Assembly: GCF_007655135.1 (NCBI RefSeq)
Contig: NC_045133.1
Coordinates: 21,797,845 to 21,861,844, forward strand
Direction: 5' to 3'
Length of the DNA: 64,000 nt
From: Punica granatum
Taxonomy: Eukaryota > Streptophyta > Magnoliopsida > Myrtales > Lythraceae
The position numbers and the translations under genes are program-made. Under the pieces are notes generated by a model. That model was not told the DNA's origin and ran no database searches. It was given only the letters and a program-made list of their open reading frames with translations. Positions 1-11,454 of the stretch are shown piece after piece; position 1 is the stretch's first letter; every line of letters begins with the position of its first letter.

Positions 1-1487
1 GCGAAACAGTGAAAGTCCAAAGGAAAAACAGCCGGAGTCGGAGAAAAAGCAGCAGCAGACGGTGAGGCAGAAGAAAGGCAACGAGCCAATCTCGAGAGCT
101 CCATTGCAGAGGGCACGTCCAAATACAAACCAACTGAAGCCTAAGAAGTATGTTCCTAATGAAGCGGTTCATCTAAAGCCATCGAAGGAAATTCCACATG
201 GCCAGCAAGGTCCCCGAGGAGGAAAACTTACAGAACAGGATAAAACCGAGACTCCGAAGATCAGCAGACTGAAGAAAACACGCGGGACCACTTTAGAAGA
301 TGTGGCAAAGCCGTTGCCTTACAGATCTGCTTCTCAAGAAGCTAAGCAGTTGAACAGAGGAGAAGCTAACACGGTTAGACTGGCAAAAATGGAAGTCACC
401 ACAGAAGTGATGAGCAATGTCGGGAAAGGGCCCAAAAGAGAAGGCGAAGTGGTTACTCCTGCTAGTCGTCTCAACTCCGAAGAGTCCCAAGGCATGAAGA
501 AAAGGCCAAGTCTAGCTTCTGAGGACACGGTAAGCTAAGTTAGCACGCGAGTTTTATGTTCCATATTGTTCTTTTCAATCTCTCATTTGTATTGGTGGAT
601 CTGATGCAGGGCCGGAGTGTATTGTCCCCTGTCACAAATGATTGGCATAGTGCAGTTGTCCTTAATGTAGATGAAAAGCTAGGATCAGCAAAAGCCATCC
701 CTAACCCGTCTAATGGTGAGATCAAGCCCATGCTTCCCATGTGTTATTTCTTCGTCTTTGCTCCGGCCCCCATGTGACCGGGATTGTTAAGTAACAGATA
801 ATCTACTATATTTACATATTTACACTTCACAGATTTATTATAAGCAACAATCTTAACGCTGCAGGAACCATAACAGACACCAGAAGTTTATCGTTTTCGC
901 ACCCACTCGACAAAGAGAACATGCCGGTGCCAGAACTTCAGGAGCCGCTCACAGAATCTGGAACCCAACTTAAACGCGTATTAATGAAAAGCCGACTCTT
1001 CCTTAACACGGCAGAGGCTCTCCTGAAGCTCAACATTCCCATCAGCATCCTCAATGTGAGTGGTCAAGATTATCCTCGCGAAGATGATGATGACAATCTC
1101 GCCTTGGACTGCGCCTTCGAGGTCATAAAAAGAAAGGGCAAGAGGCTAGAGCTTGCAGTCCATCCCTTAACCAGGAAGGCAGCAGGGATCAGCTACATGA
1201 CGATCATGAACTTCGACGACGTGGTCAGGCAGTTGGATAAGAGCTTCGAGGGGTTGAGATCTCACGGCAGGAATGGATGGCACGACTGTGAAGTCGAGGA
1301 CTACTTGCCCCGAATGCTGGAGCTCGACATCCATGCGAGGGACCCAGAGACTGACTGTATGTGGGATTTGGGCTGGGATGGTCCAACATTTGCAATTCTC
1401 GAGAAGGATGAGGTCGTGAAGGATGTGGAGAAGCTGGTAATCAGCGGCCTCATTGATGAGATGGCTAGAGATCTCTTGCATAAATAG
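1..1487 (+). CDS. DUF4378 (LONGIFOLIA/TRM-like) protein, 3' part
   Basis: Three exons are visible: <1-529, 610-715 and 865-1487. The borders are GT-AG (donors at 530 and 716, acceptors ending at 609 and 864), and the frame is continuous across them. The first exon is open to the window edge in the frame starting at base 2, so the N-terminus is missing. The visible N-terminal part is basic and low-complexity (Lys/Arg/Gln/Pro rich). The C-terminus, from about 940 on, is a DUF4378 domain: a helix around FLNTAEALLKL, the WHDCEVEDYL region and the closing VEKLVISGLIDEMARDLL. In plants this domain ends the TON1-recruiting-motif/LONGIFOLIA proteins, which act at cortical microtubules and in organ elongation. 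Which subfamily this is cannot be settled without the N-terminal motifs. The stop is TAG at 1485-1487. Confidence 0.85.
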
Positions 1488-1764
1488 GATATTCGAGATA
1501 ACATTTTGCGATTGCTCCGAGAAGTTGTCTTTGGATTCGAAGTCGATCATGTTATTTTATGAACACTATGATATCGTCAAATATGTTTCGGTATGTATCA
1601 GATGGAAGGAAATTCATGTGGCTGTAATGTAAGTAAGCAGTTTTGGCTGTCTGCAGATTAATTTGCAGTTTGTGTTCATAAACTCTGTCTGTAAGTGAAA
1701 TTCAAATTTTCAATATAGTTTTTTTTTTGGGGGTAAATTAACGGGGCAGAGGCCCTGCAAGTAA
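1488..1764. other. 3' flank of the DUF4378 gene
   Basis: This is an AT-rich stretch that presumably holds the 3' UTR and polyadenylation region. A poly-T tract lies near 1720. I see no other gene in it. Confidence 0.5.
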
Positions 1765-2236
1765 TTAAATAGAGCAAAGACGGAGAGTAAAGACCCCTAT
1801 GTCGCTTAACAACAAATTGTCTAAGCCGTTAGGAACAAAAGATAAAACATGAACTCCAAACGGAAGATAGACAGCTCGCTGAGCAAACCAATGCACACAG
1901 GAATTTCCTTCAAGCACAACATGATGTAATGAAACCTCCCCATCTTGATCTAGCGAACATCGAATATCATCCACCAGCCTCCGCAGCAAGGGAGAGCAGT
2001 TAATCCTGCCAGGAATGATATCCCGGGCTATCAAGGAGTCCATCTCAAGAATAAGTCGTCTGCATCCCAACTCCCATGAATGTTTGAGTCCCGCAAAATA
2101 TACCCTGAAGTTCCGCCATCATCGACGAGGCAATGCCAATACTCATATAGTCTACTTTCATATAATTGCAGTCACCGGTCGAGCTGGGCCGATGTCGGGT
2201 CCATGTTTCGGGCTTAGACCCATGCTTTTGATCCAA
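1765..2236 (-). pseudogene. LINE-type RNase H domain relic, frameshifted
   Basis: The minus strand encodes a plant non-LTR-retrotransposon-type RNase H (RVT_3) in two frames. The upstream part (2236 to about 2095) contains SSMMAELQGI, the usual A-E-L motif. The downstream part (about 2105 to 1765) contains GLKHSWELGCRRLILEMDS with the second conserved Asp, followed further on by a degraded HHVVLEGNSCVHWFAQRA, where the normal motif is H-x-x-R-E-x-N-x-x-A-D. The two parts join only with a frameshift near 2095-2108, and no reverse-transcriptase domain lies next to them. It is a dead fragment of a LINE or of an RNase H domesticated from one. Confidence 0.65.
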
Positions 2237-3079
2237 TAGTGGCGCCCTATTTTCTGCCTTACAAAGCCTAAGGCTATGTTTGAATCTTTGATTCCTCCAA
2301 TTTTCAGCACTTAATTGGAATAAACTTGTTTGATAAATATAAAATAAAAGTGACTTAATTTATTATGTTTGTTTGGACTTAATTCTAAGTGCTGAAATTT
2401 TAAGGATTTAATCAAATAAGTGCTTAATTGATTAAGTAAAAATTGTTTAATAAAGTTAACTGTTGAAAGTCTAGAGTTTTTGGTGTAGTACTCACATGCC
2501 AACCCACTATTTTCTTTCTTTTCACTTTTGACCCCTCTCTTTACTATTATTTTATTTTTATCATTTCTCAAAATAATTAAAATAAAAAATTAAAAATAAA
2601 AGGAGATAACAGATCGAATATAGGAAAAGGGCAGTGGTGCCGTCGATTCTGGCCACCACCGCCCTAATCGAGCTCGCCGACGACGTCAGGGGTCACCAGC
2701 AACTCCGACTGGGCAGCGGTGGCCGGGATCGGGGCCACCACTGCCTACAATCGCCTCTCTCTCTCTTTGGATCGCCGTCGACCCACGATGTTGCCGACGA
2801 CCTCAATTAGGGCGTTGCTACCTCACCGTCGCCCTTCTCCTCCCCCCCCCCCCCCCAAATCGTCGACGACCTCGATCAGGGCAGTGGTGATCAGGATCAG
2901 AGGCCACCACCGCCCTTCTTCCCCCCTCTTTCTCTCTCTTCTTCTTTGTTCAAAACTGCATGGACTGATTTGCGAACTCTGTAAAAGCTGTACAACACCG
3001 CTGCTAATATCTTAAAATGGATCATAGCTGAGCGAATTTAGTGAAGAAATAAGTGGAACTTTTCTAATTAATTGATTAA

Positions 3080-3383
3080 GATTTCGTTTGGGAGTGCGGT
3101 GGGAGGTTTTATAATTACTTTTTCTTATAATTTTAAGTAGATTTGGTGTTTGGTGAGAGTTTTTGAAACCATGATTTGGGTCAAAATTGCGGTTGCAAAC
3201 GCAATTTTCTTAAGCAGGTTAATTTGTACTTATAAAATTTGCTTATGCTTATTCTGTTGCAAGTATTATTAATTATTATTTTTATTTTACTTTTAACAGT
3301 TCTCAATTGTTATCTCCTAAACGTTTTTTACTTATTTTAAAATCATCACTTATATTTTAGCAATGGCACTCCCAAACCAAGCC
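3080..3383. mobile_element. Tourist-like MITE nested in the larger element
   Basis: The inverted ends share GTTTGGGAGTGC (left at about 3085, right as the reverse complement near 3367). TAA flanks both sides (3077-3079 and 3384-3386). The element is about 304 bp, AT-rich and non-coding. Because it sits inside 2272-3715, it inserted later. Confidence 0.6.
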
Positions 3384-3520
3384 TAAGTCATGATCCATAG
3401 AATATTTTACTTAACCTAATCAATTAAGTCAACTTTAATTGTATTTAGCAAACAAGCTGAATTGAATTAAGTGATGAAAACTTAATTTCAACACTTAATT
3501 TTGGTTATCAAACACACCTT

Positions 3521-3607
3521 AAGTTAAAAAAAATGCTGAATGAGTAGTAAATGGGAACTTACTAAATAAGTTCTCATTTACTTACTCATTCAACACGTTT
3601 TTAACTT
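3521..3607. repeat. Near-perfect hairpin
   Basis: Arms of about 40 bp, running outward from a short centre around 3565, are almost exact inverted copies. The inner arm contains GCTGAATGAGTAGTAAATG, and its partner ends CATTTACTTACTCATTCAAC. The hairpin lies inside the 2272-3715 element. Confidence 0.65.
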
Positions 3608-3718
3608 ACTCATTAAGTTAGTCACTTCTATTTTTTGTTTATCAAACAAACGTAATCCAATTAAGTGTTGAAATTTTAAAATTTCAGCACTTAATTGGAG
3701 TAGTCAAACACAAGCTAA

Positions 3719-5960
3719 GACTCCCTTTATCCAAACCATTTGAGAGAACTAAATAGAAAATTGCATAATTGTGTTTTCTTCTTTATTTTTCGGATCGGGT
3801 CGGACTGTCCAGTGTTGCTGTGTGCACCCAGCCTGATTTATGCTTGTGGATATACCCAAAAAAAGAGAAAAAAAAAAAGTTTGAAATGTCAAATGGGTGA
3901 AGTAAAGGGTATTGTTTATCCATTCATCCCTAGCAACGAAGAATTAAAGATAACCTTTACTAAATCAAATAGGAAAATTCATAACGAAATTTTTGAAAAG
4001 TCAAAACGACATGTCCTCTTTAAAATGAAATATCGATTTTTACGGGGGGAAAAAACGAAGTTCATTGATTTTACCTTCTCTTCTAGTCGATGAATTTTCT
4101 CGGAAAGTGACATTTTCCATTTGGATGTAAAAGGAAAACAAGGGAAGGTTCATCCCATCAAAAGCTTAATCTCGAAGGTTTTATTCACAATGGACACTCC
4201 AAGCATAACTTGGGCAACAATCATTCTTATTTTACTCAAAAGCCCCTCCACCTTTGTGCTCTTTGAATGGTAACTCAATAAAGTAAAACATATTCCTTTT
4301 TTTCACAATGGAAGGTGTGCTTTGCTTCCTTTAGATGTTCAAAGTTAGGCCCCCCAACTTTTGTGACGTGGCTGTTGCTCACTTTTGTACAAAAGGGAAT
4401 AATGTGAATCCTTAGTTTCTAAGGAACACACTCACGGATTTCGTTCGTGCAGGTTCACTAATCACTTGAACGTATGAATAGTATGGATCTACTTTGGTTA
4501 CTAGATACCGGATTTTCTTTTTATTCGTTCTTTCAAGAAAACACTCAGTAACGAGAGAGTCAAAATGCGCTCATAAGCATGTTTTTGCAATTCGTTTGTA
4601 ATTAAACACAGTTAAATTTCGGGCGAAGAATATATTTCTCAAATCGTGTATGTTTATTCGTGAACCAATCGATAATTGTCGTCGTGTAGGTGTTTATAAA
4701 AATAAATAAAAAAGGAAATCGTGAAGAAGATTTATCCATATGTTTTCTTAGCTTAGGGGATTAAGATGTGTGGGCCAATGGAACAATTATGTATGTCTCG
4801 TGCCTATCGGGGCTCGGGAAGCACGTCACCGTAGCCGTACGAAGTCAACTGAAGCAAATCTGGCCTAACGGTCACAAGTGGGGGCTTTTAAGTCAATTCG
4901 CATAGCAAATTCATGAAATCTTTTTTTTTTGAACAATTCATGAAATTTTGGTTTCAGATGGAAAAGGGCCATTTCCTTTTTCTTTTCGTTGAATAAATAA
5001 GATTATCCAAGGATATAGCCCTCAAATAACTGAATTTTAGATATAGATGATCGAAGGTTGAATGATTCCTATGATAATCATAATTGCTTAAAAATATTGA
5101 TATCGTTTATTGTCAAGTAAATTTAAACTTCACACGTAATAGCCGTGAAATTGTTATACATATAATGTTTTCACTTATTGATTATTGTTTTCTCGTGTGT
5201 TAACATAAAATATATATAGACTAGAATAAGAATGCAGAGTTGCATTCAAGATCTTCGAAGCAAATATAGTCTGAACAAAATTTGAAGTGCTCCAACAAGG
5301 CAATAAGAGTTGAGATACAGCTGAAACTATGTTTTCTATATGTATATTATATATATATATATATAAATAATGGGAAGACTTGTAGTTGTTTTGAGAAAAT
5401 GAAGAAAATAGATCTAATTAAACTAGATGAAGATCCGCACGTTGCGCGTACGATTACCGAAAAATATAAAGATAGAAACATTGAACTATAAAAAAATATT
5501 TGCTTCGCTTAAAAATGCAATTTTTTTAATAAATATATATTTATTTATTTAATTGATTGAGTTTTATATAAAATAAGGAAATGAGAAAAAGAATCTAAAA
5601 CTATAAAAAATAACCGAGTATTTTTTTATTCCATTATAATATGTAAAACATGCATGAAAAATGACTTATGATAAGAAAAATTTAAAATATTAAGTTTTAA
5701 TTCTTATAAAGTAAGATTGTCCATATAAAATTTGAAATACTAAGTATATTTCATTATTACTTTCAGGAATATACATATACAAAAATATTTAAATCAGAAA
5801 TATCTAAAATATCTTTCCTCGACATTATACAATCTAATATAGTCATCTTATAAAAGTAAAATAAACAAAAAGTTTTAAAAAATCTCATAGGATAGAATTA
5901 CAATTATTGATAGTGAAAAGTAATATAGAATAAGAAAATTAAAAAAAGAAATATTGAAGG
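3719..5960. other. AT-rich intergenic DNA, no gene seen
   Basis: Short open frames here (for example 3740-4093 and 5282-5491) are low-complexity and match no family I know. There is a short TA run near 5350. Nothing functional can be supported. Confidence 0.5.
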
Positions 5961-6470
5961 ATTTTCAATGCTGAAGCAATACCTAAAATGGAAGTGGAAT
6001 AAAGATCTTAAAACAATCAATATCGGAGCAATTAGTTTGAAATTTGCATTAAAAATTTCATTCTATAAATCAAAATTCAAAAAAGGAGTCTTACAGTTAT
6101 TGAAGTAATATCAATAGTGGAATTGGAGTAAAGTTCTTGTCAAAACAATCAATATCGAAATAACTAGTTTGAACTTTGTATTAAAAATTCATTCTACAAA
6201 TCAAAATTCAACAAAAGAATAAGAATAAATAAATAAGCTATTGTCTCGAAATTCATGAAAAAAATGATTTCATTAAATTATGATGAAATAAAGATAACAA
6301 AGAAATATCTGAGGCATAGAATTGAGAAGAGTATTACATATTGAAGTGATATCCATAATGGAATTAAAATAGAGATCATGTCAAAACAATCAATATCGAA
6401 ACAATAAGTTTTAAATTTACATTAAAAAACACATTCAACAAATCATAGTTCAACTGAGAAATAGAAAGAC
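5960..6470. repeat. Three imperfect copies of an AT-rich unit
   Basis: A unit starting near ATTGAAGTAATATC... and containing AAAACAATCAATATCG, followed by an AGTTTGAA...CATTCTA(C/T)AAATCAAAATTCAA stretch, occurs at about 5965-6080, 6098-6215 and 6343-6465. A related copy lies at about 30255-30390. The copies have diverged by substitutions and small gaps. The family is not recognised. Confidence 0.6.
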
Positions 6471-6659
6471 TTGGAGAAGGGAAAAAGTAAGGTTCATAAA
6501 TATATAAACAATATCCGATTCTGCTTTACATTTTGCTTCCCGTTACATACATATATATAAAGCAGATAATATTATAAGGTGATGAGATGTTTTCATGGAA
6601 ATCATTGTTGATATAGTATATGCAATATAGCAGTATAAGTTACTCGCTGATGTTGCTGC

Positions 6660-6676
6660 TTAGGTTGTTGGAGACT

Positions 6677-6710
<34 letters not shown>

Positions 6711-7050
6711 TCGCGTGCAATACATATGCATATACCATTATATTATATATATATATATATGTTGGTATAACGCAAACAACATCTATATATATGCATATTA
6801 TAACGTAATCTATATCCGGGCGATGTATATATGTATATTTTTCAGTATATAGGCTTACCTTGTGTATTATGTTTATATATTTCGTGGGATATATGTGGAC
6901 AAAATGCAAATTACATTGTATATTATGTTGTATATAATCTATATATTGGGTAATGTATATATTCTACTGTATATTCTTGCCTTGTGTATTATGCATATAT
7001 GTTCCATTAGATATATGTGGACAATATATACGAGAATTTTTTCTTGATAA
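6660..7050. repeat. TA-rich microsatellite and about 125-bp tandem duplication
   Basis: After (TA)n runs at 6680-6710 and 6740-6760, a segment containing CTTGTGTATTATG and ATATATGTGGACAA occurs twice, at about 6801-6907 and 6929-7027. The two copies share their order of motifs and differ by scattered substitutions. Confidence 0.55.
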
Positions 7051-7513
7051 AAGATTATAAAATTTTCCTTAATACATAAGTAACAACATGGAAAAGTGAG
7101 AGAGTTTCATTTTTTATTTTTAATAATGTGACGTCCTAAAAAGTTAGTTCGAACTTTGTTTTCATATATATATATATATATAGATGTATATAAGACAAGA
7201 TTAAAAGAAAACTAAGATCTTAAGATCTTTTTGTATCCTAAGAAATACCGTTCAATATGTATCACTAAATAAAATTATGAAATGAAAATCCTTTTCTACA
7301 GTAGGAAAGTGATTATCCTTCTTAGGAGAATTGTTCACAACATTTCTCGGACAATTATCTTTACGGTTGGGAGAGGGAATATATTCTAAGCTCCAACCTC
7401 ACTCATTAGACAAAATGTTCAACTTTTTTTTTTCCCCTTGCATAATTTATATTTTTTCTTCTTTCCCTTTTCTGCTGAATTATTATTATTTTTTCTTACT
7501 GCGCAATCTTTTT

Positions 7514-7694
7514 ATTGGTATGAATCCTGATATTCAGAAATTTAATTGGGCACCAACTAATCCAATCGAACTGGGTCAGTCCATTAAGGGGTAAATCTCT
7601 CACAGCATAAATTTTCTACATTTACAAGGACTCGTATCTGAGACCTTGCTTAAGCGGAATAAGTGTCAAACCGCTTGAATCAACTCACGTTGGA
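7514..7694 (-). mobile_element. tRNA-derived SINE
   Basis: Read on the minus strand, the element begins near AACGTGAGTTGATTCAAGCGG (internal promoter box A-like). It has a box B-like GATACGAGTCC about 30 bp further on, and ends in an AT-rich tail. It is flanked by 17-bp direct repeats differing at two sites: TACTGCGCAATCTTTTT (7497-7513) and TACTGCATAATCTTTTT (7695-7711). The size, boxes and long target duplication together support a SINE moved by LINE machinery. Confidence 0.75.
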
Positions 7695-7880
7695 TACTGC
7701 ATAATCTTTTTGCCACCGAAATTTCCTCTTTCCAAAACTGCCCCTGTCCCCTGAGTTTTCATCTCCCCAAGTCTTTATATCCTCTTGTTCTGTCCCTTCA
7801 TCGTCCCAGAGTTGTCTGTTACATGCCAAAGACAAGCTCTTAGCACACAGACAGCAAAGAGAGATCTCCCCTTTTCGGCT

Positions 7881-10207
7881 ATGGCAGCCCGAACTTATCC
7901 CATCTCGCTTCTGTTCTTTGTCGTTCTCTTACATGCCGCCCGCTTTGGAGGTGAGTTTTCTTCCGCATATGTAAACAACTATGCTTGACGTACATACATC
8001 CCGTTGCAGTGTTCTGCCAAAGCCGCCTTCTGTCTGTATCAGTTCCGTGTAAATTCCAATGGCAGTGAGTTCCCTGAGGTGTTAAAGCCGAAACTATGCG
8101 GCTCCTGTCTATTGATATGTCAAATATTTAGTTGCTTCGGCACTAAGATTTCCAATTAAACATCGTGTATTCGGATTCCAGTTATGTTCTGCTTGGTTCA
8201 GTGGTTTATATTTCCATGATAAATACTAACACGTGGTTGATTATGTCTGTTGTTCGGCAATCTTGCAGAGTCGGAATCGTTTATTGGGGTAAACTATGGC
8301 CAAGTCGCGGACAACCTGCCACCACCGCCTGCCACAGCGAAGCTCCTCCAGTCAACCTCCATCCAGAAGGTCCGGTTGTATGGTTCTGATCCTGCCTTAA
8401 TCAAATCCTTAGCAAACACTGGGATTGGGATCGTGATTGGGGCAGCCAATGGGGACATCCCAGCCTTGGCTAACGACCCGAACTTTGCGAAGAGCTGGGT
8501 CAGCACAAATGTTGTCCCCTTCTATCCTGATAGCAAGATCATCCTTATTACCGTCGGGAATGAGGTAATGCCGGTTGGTTCATAGGAATAAGAGTGCACA
8601 CCCTCACCTGCACGTGGAAATGTCAGTTTATAAATCCAGCCGGTCGTTAATGTTTCCACATGTGGAATCTGTAAATGCAGAATAACCCGGCATAGATAGT
8701 TCATATCCGGAGAATGAACCGATTTAAATTGACTCATTTCGTAGTTCATTACGCTATTTTTTTCTTCTTTCAACAAGGCATGTGGCCAATGTTCTAGTTC
8801 CTAAATATCTGGCAGGTGATGACCTCGAATGACCAGAATCTGATGTCCCAGTTACTGCCAGCAATGCAGAACGTACAGAATGCCCTCAATGCAGTGTCTT
8901 TAGGGGACAAGATTAAGGTTTCCACGGTACACTCAATGGGAGTGCTCAAGACCTCGGAGCCGCCTTCCACAGGGAGTTTCCACCCGAGCCTCAGTGATCT
9001 GCTGAAGGGGCTCTTGGGGTTCAACAATGGGACGGGCTCTCCTTTCGCAATTAACCCGTACCCATACTTTGCATACAGGAGTGACCCAAGGCCCGAAACT
9101 TTGGCTTTTTGCTTGTTCCAGCCCAACGCAGGGAGATTCGACTCAAACACCAAGATTAAGTATATGAACATGTTTGATGCTCAGGTGCATGATTACACTT
9201 CTCCTGGTTTATCTGCAATAGCAAGATGGTGAAAATTTTGCTCCTATCTAACAATACATTTGGGCAGGTCGATGCTGTTCATTCTGCACTTAACTCGATG
9301 GGCTTTAAGAACGTAGAGATAGTAGTAGCTGAGACGGGATGGCCTTACAAAGGGGACAGCAACGAGGTTGCCCCAAGCGTGGAGAACGCCAAAGCCTATA
9401 ATGGTAATTTGATTGCCCACCTTCGCTCAATGGTCGGAACTCCACTGATGCCAGGTAAGTCAGTGGACACATACCTGTTTGCCCTGTATGATGAGGATCT
9501 GAAGCCCGGGCCAGCTTCCGAGAGAGCTTTCGGGCTTTTCAAGACTGACCTCTCCATGAACTATGATGTTGGCCTTTCCAAGAGTAGCCAGGTGAGAATA
9601 TTTATGCATTACATGCCCTTATGGTACTAGTCAATTCTAAATCACTACTGCTGCTAAGACTTTTGTGATTCCTTTCTATTTCTGCTGAAGACTCCAGCAA
9701 CACCGAAGACTCCCGTGTCTCCGTCTCCAAAGCCGAAGAAAGGAGGTTTATGGTGCGTGCCAAAGTCCGGTGTATCAGATTCCCAGTTGCAGGCGAACCT
9801 GGACTATGCTTGTGGGCACGGAATAGATTGCGGTCCCATCCAGCCAGGCGGACCTTGCTTCGAGCCCAACACTGTGGCATCTCATGCAGCTTATGCCATG
9901 AACCTCTTCTATCAGAATTCGGATCGAAACCCATGGAATTGTGACTTCTCGCAGACCGCCACTCTCTCATCCGATAATCCTAGTAAGTTCGGGACAAACC
10001 ATGTACTTAAGATCTCGGTTGATTGCGAGTACTGCTTTTAGCAACTCAAGAGTCTACTAGAAGATATATGTCAAGAGAAACTACATTTACGCTGACAGGA
10101 CTTTCTTCAATTGAAAGAAATATAAGCCCGTCCTTTCCTCACTTATGATGTCCTGCATCTCTTTTGCAGGTTACAAGAATTGCATCTACCCAAGTGGGAG
10201 CAGCTGA
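7881..10207 (+). CDS. Glucan endo-1,3-beta-glucosidase, GH17 plus X8/CBM43 domain
   Basis: The exons are 7881-7950, 8269-8564, 8816-9184, 9268-9591, 9691-9982 and 10170-10207 (462 residues, continuous frame, GT-AG). Residues 1-24 form a secretion signal. The GH17 barrel starts at ESFIGVNYGQVADNLP. The acid/base Glu is in TVGNE (about residue 122) and the nucleophile Glu in AETGWP (about residue 267). After a Pro/Lys linker, a Cys-rich X8 domain runs from LWCVPKSG to the PWNCDF region. Such enzymes hydrolyse callose in walls and at plasmodesmata. The protein stops right after YPSGSS, with no hydrophobic GPI-attachment tail, so it is predicted to be secreted rather than anchored. Which Arabidopsis paralogue it matches best is not determined. 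Confidence 0.93.
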
Positions 10208-11454
10208 GCATGGTTCAGGATCGTAACTCCTTCGGAGTAAACGAAATTAGTCCATGACAAAAATGCAGTGGAGGTTCCCAACTCTGGAATATTCACATGT
10301 AAAGATATTATTGTTACACCTAGGAGCCTGAAGCTCCTTCTACATTGCACAAGAGGGTGTTTAGTCGCGACGAAAATAGGCGGCAAATCGGGGAAGAAAT
10401 GTATGTATGGTCGTCAGTAGTACTCTGGTTTTCCTCCATCCATCTTGTTTCAAAATAATAATCAGACAACATATTCTTTATTCATCAAAATAGCTTTTGG
10501 TCATCGTAATCATCTGATAGAAATGTTGCTCGGCTTTGGTCCTAGAAAGGATAGAAGCTTCTTAAGAAGACATAAATTATCCCGTTGGAGCGAGGGATAT
10601 GATGTTTGTCAGTTGGAAGTTACGACAGGTGCTGTTTCAACAGAAAACACGGGCCAGTGATGCTGTTTTTCGACATTCAACTGAAATCGCATATAATCTT
10701 CTCGAACAAACTAGTAGTTCCCAAAATTTTCATCTTATCATGCAGGGATTGCAGAAACTGAGCATTGGCAATTGGAGGATTCATGTGATCAGATCGCTTT
10801 TCATAATTTTTACACCCTCGGTACGCTTTATATAGGCAATTCATGATGGAAAACCAAACATGCTAAGATAGTTGCATACTCGCATGCTATGCGGTCGTCT
10901 CTGATACATCGTGTGAAGAACAGTGGCATCTCATCAGAATGTACTGAAATTCATTAAATTCAAAAAATCCAAAGAGATGAAGAGTCACTTAATATGAAGC
11001 TACGGTTTTTCTTTTCTTACTAAAAACACGACATGCCCCCAGCCTATTTGCTAAAGCCTAAAACTAATCATATCGGCGACGACATTGAAGCTAAGAACTT
11101 TACCTTAAATTCATCTATTGAACATTTTTATCATTCATCAATAAAAAAAATTTATTAGATCTTTCGTTATTTTTTTCTTGTAATATATAATCTGGGTCAA
11201 ATTGATTTTCAGTTAAAAGTGGGGCCCCCGCGTGTTTCCCTAACGAACTCTCAGATCCCACGGGACCTCCCTCCTTCCCTCTTCACGTAGTGCTGTAAGC
11301 CTGTAACCAACCGGCTAGAGCAATCACCCCACAGAACCAAAGCAAAATCCGTGAAAGGAACAAAAGTCGGTCCATAGATCGATGGATTTATCGATCCAAT
11401 AGTTCACTTCCAAGAGAGGAAGAGATTCACTTGCAAGAGAGGAAGAGATCGAAA
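10208..11454. other. Intergenic, GH17 3' flank and COV-like promoter
   Basis: No gene is recognisable. Open frames at 10445-10835 show no known domain. The 11200-11450 part is richer in GC and in purine runs (GAGAGGAAGAGA) and is the probable 5' UTR/promoter of the next gene. Confidence 0.5.

Larger units (their letters stand above)
2272..3715. mobile_element. PIF/Harbinger-like (Tourist) element, about 1.44 kb, non-autonomous
   Basis: The ends are inverted copies. The left end runs GGCTATGTTTGA..., followed by CAGCACTTAATTGGA; the right end is the reverse complement of GCTTGTGTTTGA... with the same inner block. Similarity continues for over 100 bp, including TTTGATAAA...GAAGTGAC. A 3-bp TAA lies directly outside both ends (2269-2271 and 3716-3718), as expected for PIF/Harbinger. 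No transposase frame is present. The interior holds a GC-rich block at about 2630-2990, a second MITE (3080-3383) and a hairpin (3521-3607). Confidence 0.7.

Noticed and set aside
3740..4093. Open frame of 117 residues
   Set aside because: Low-complexity AT-rich translation with no family resemblance.
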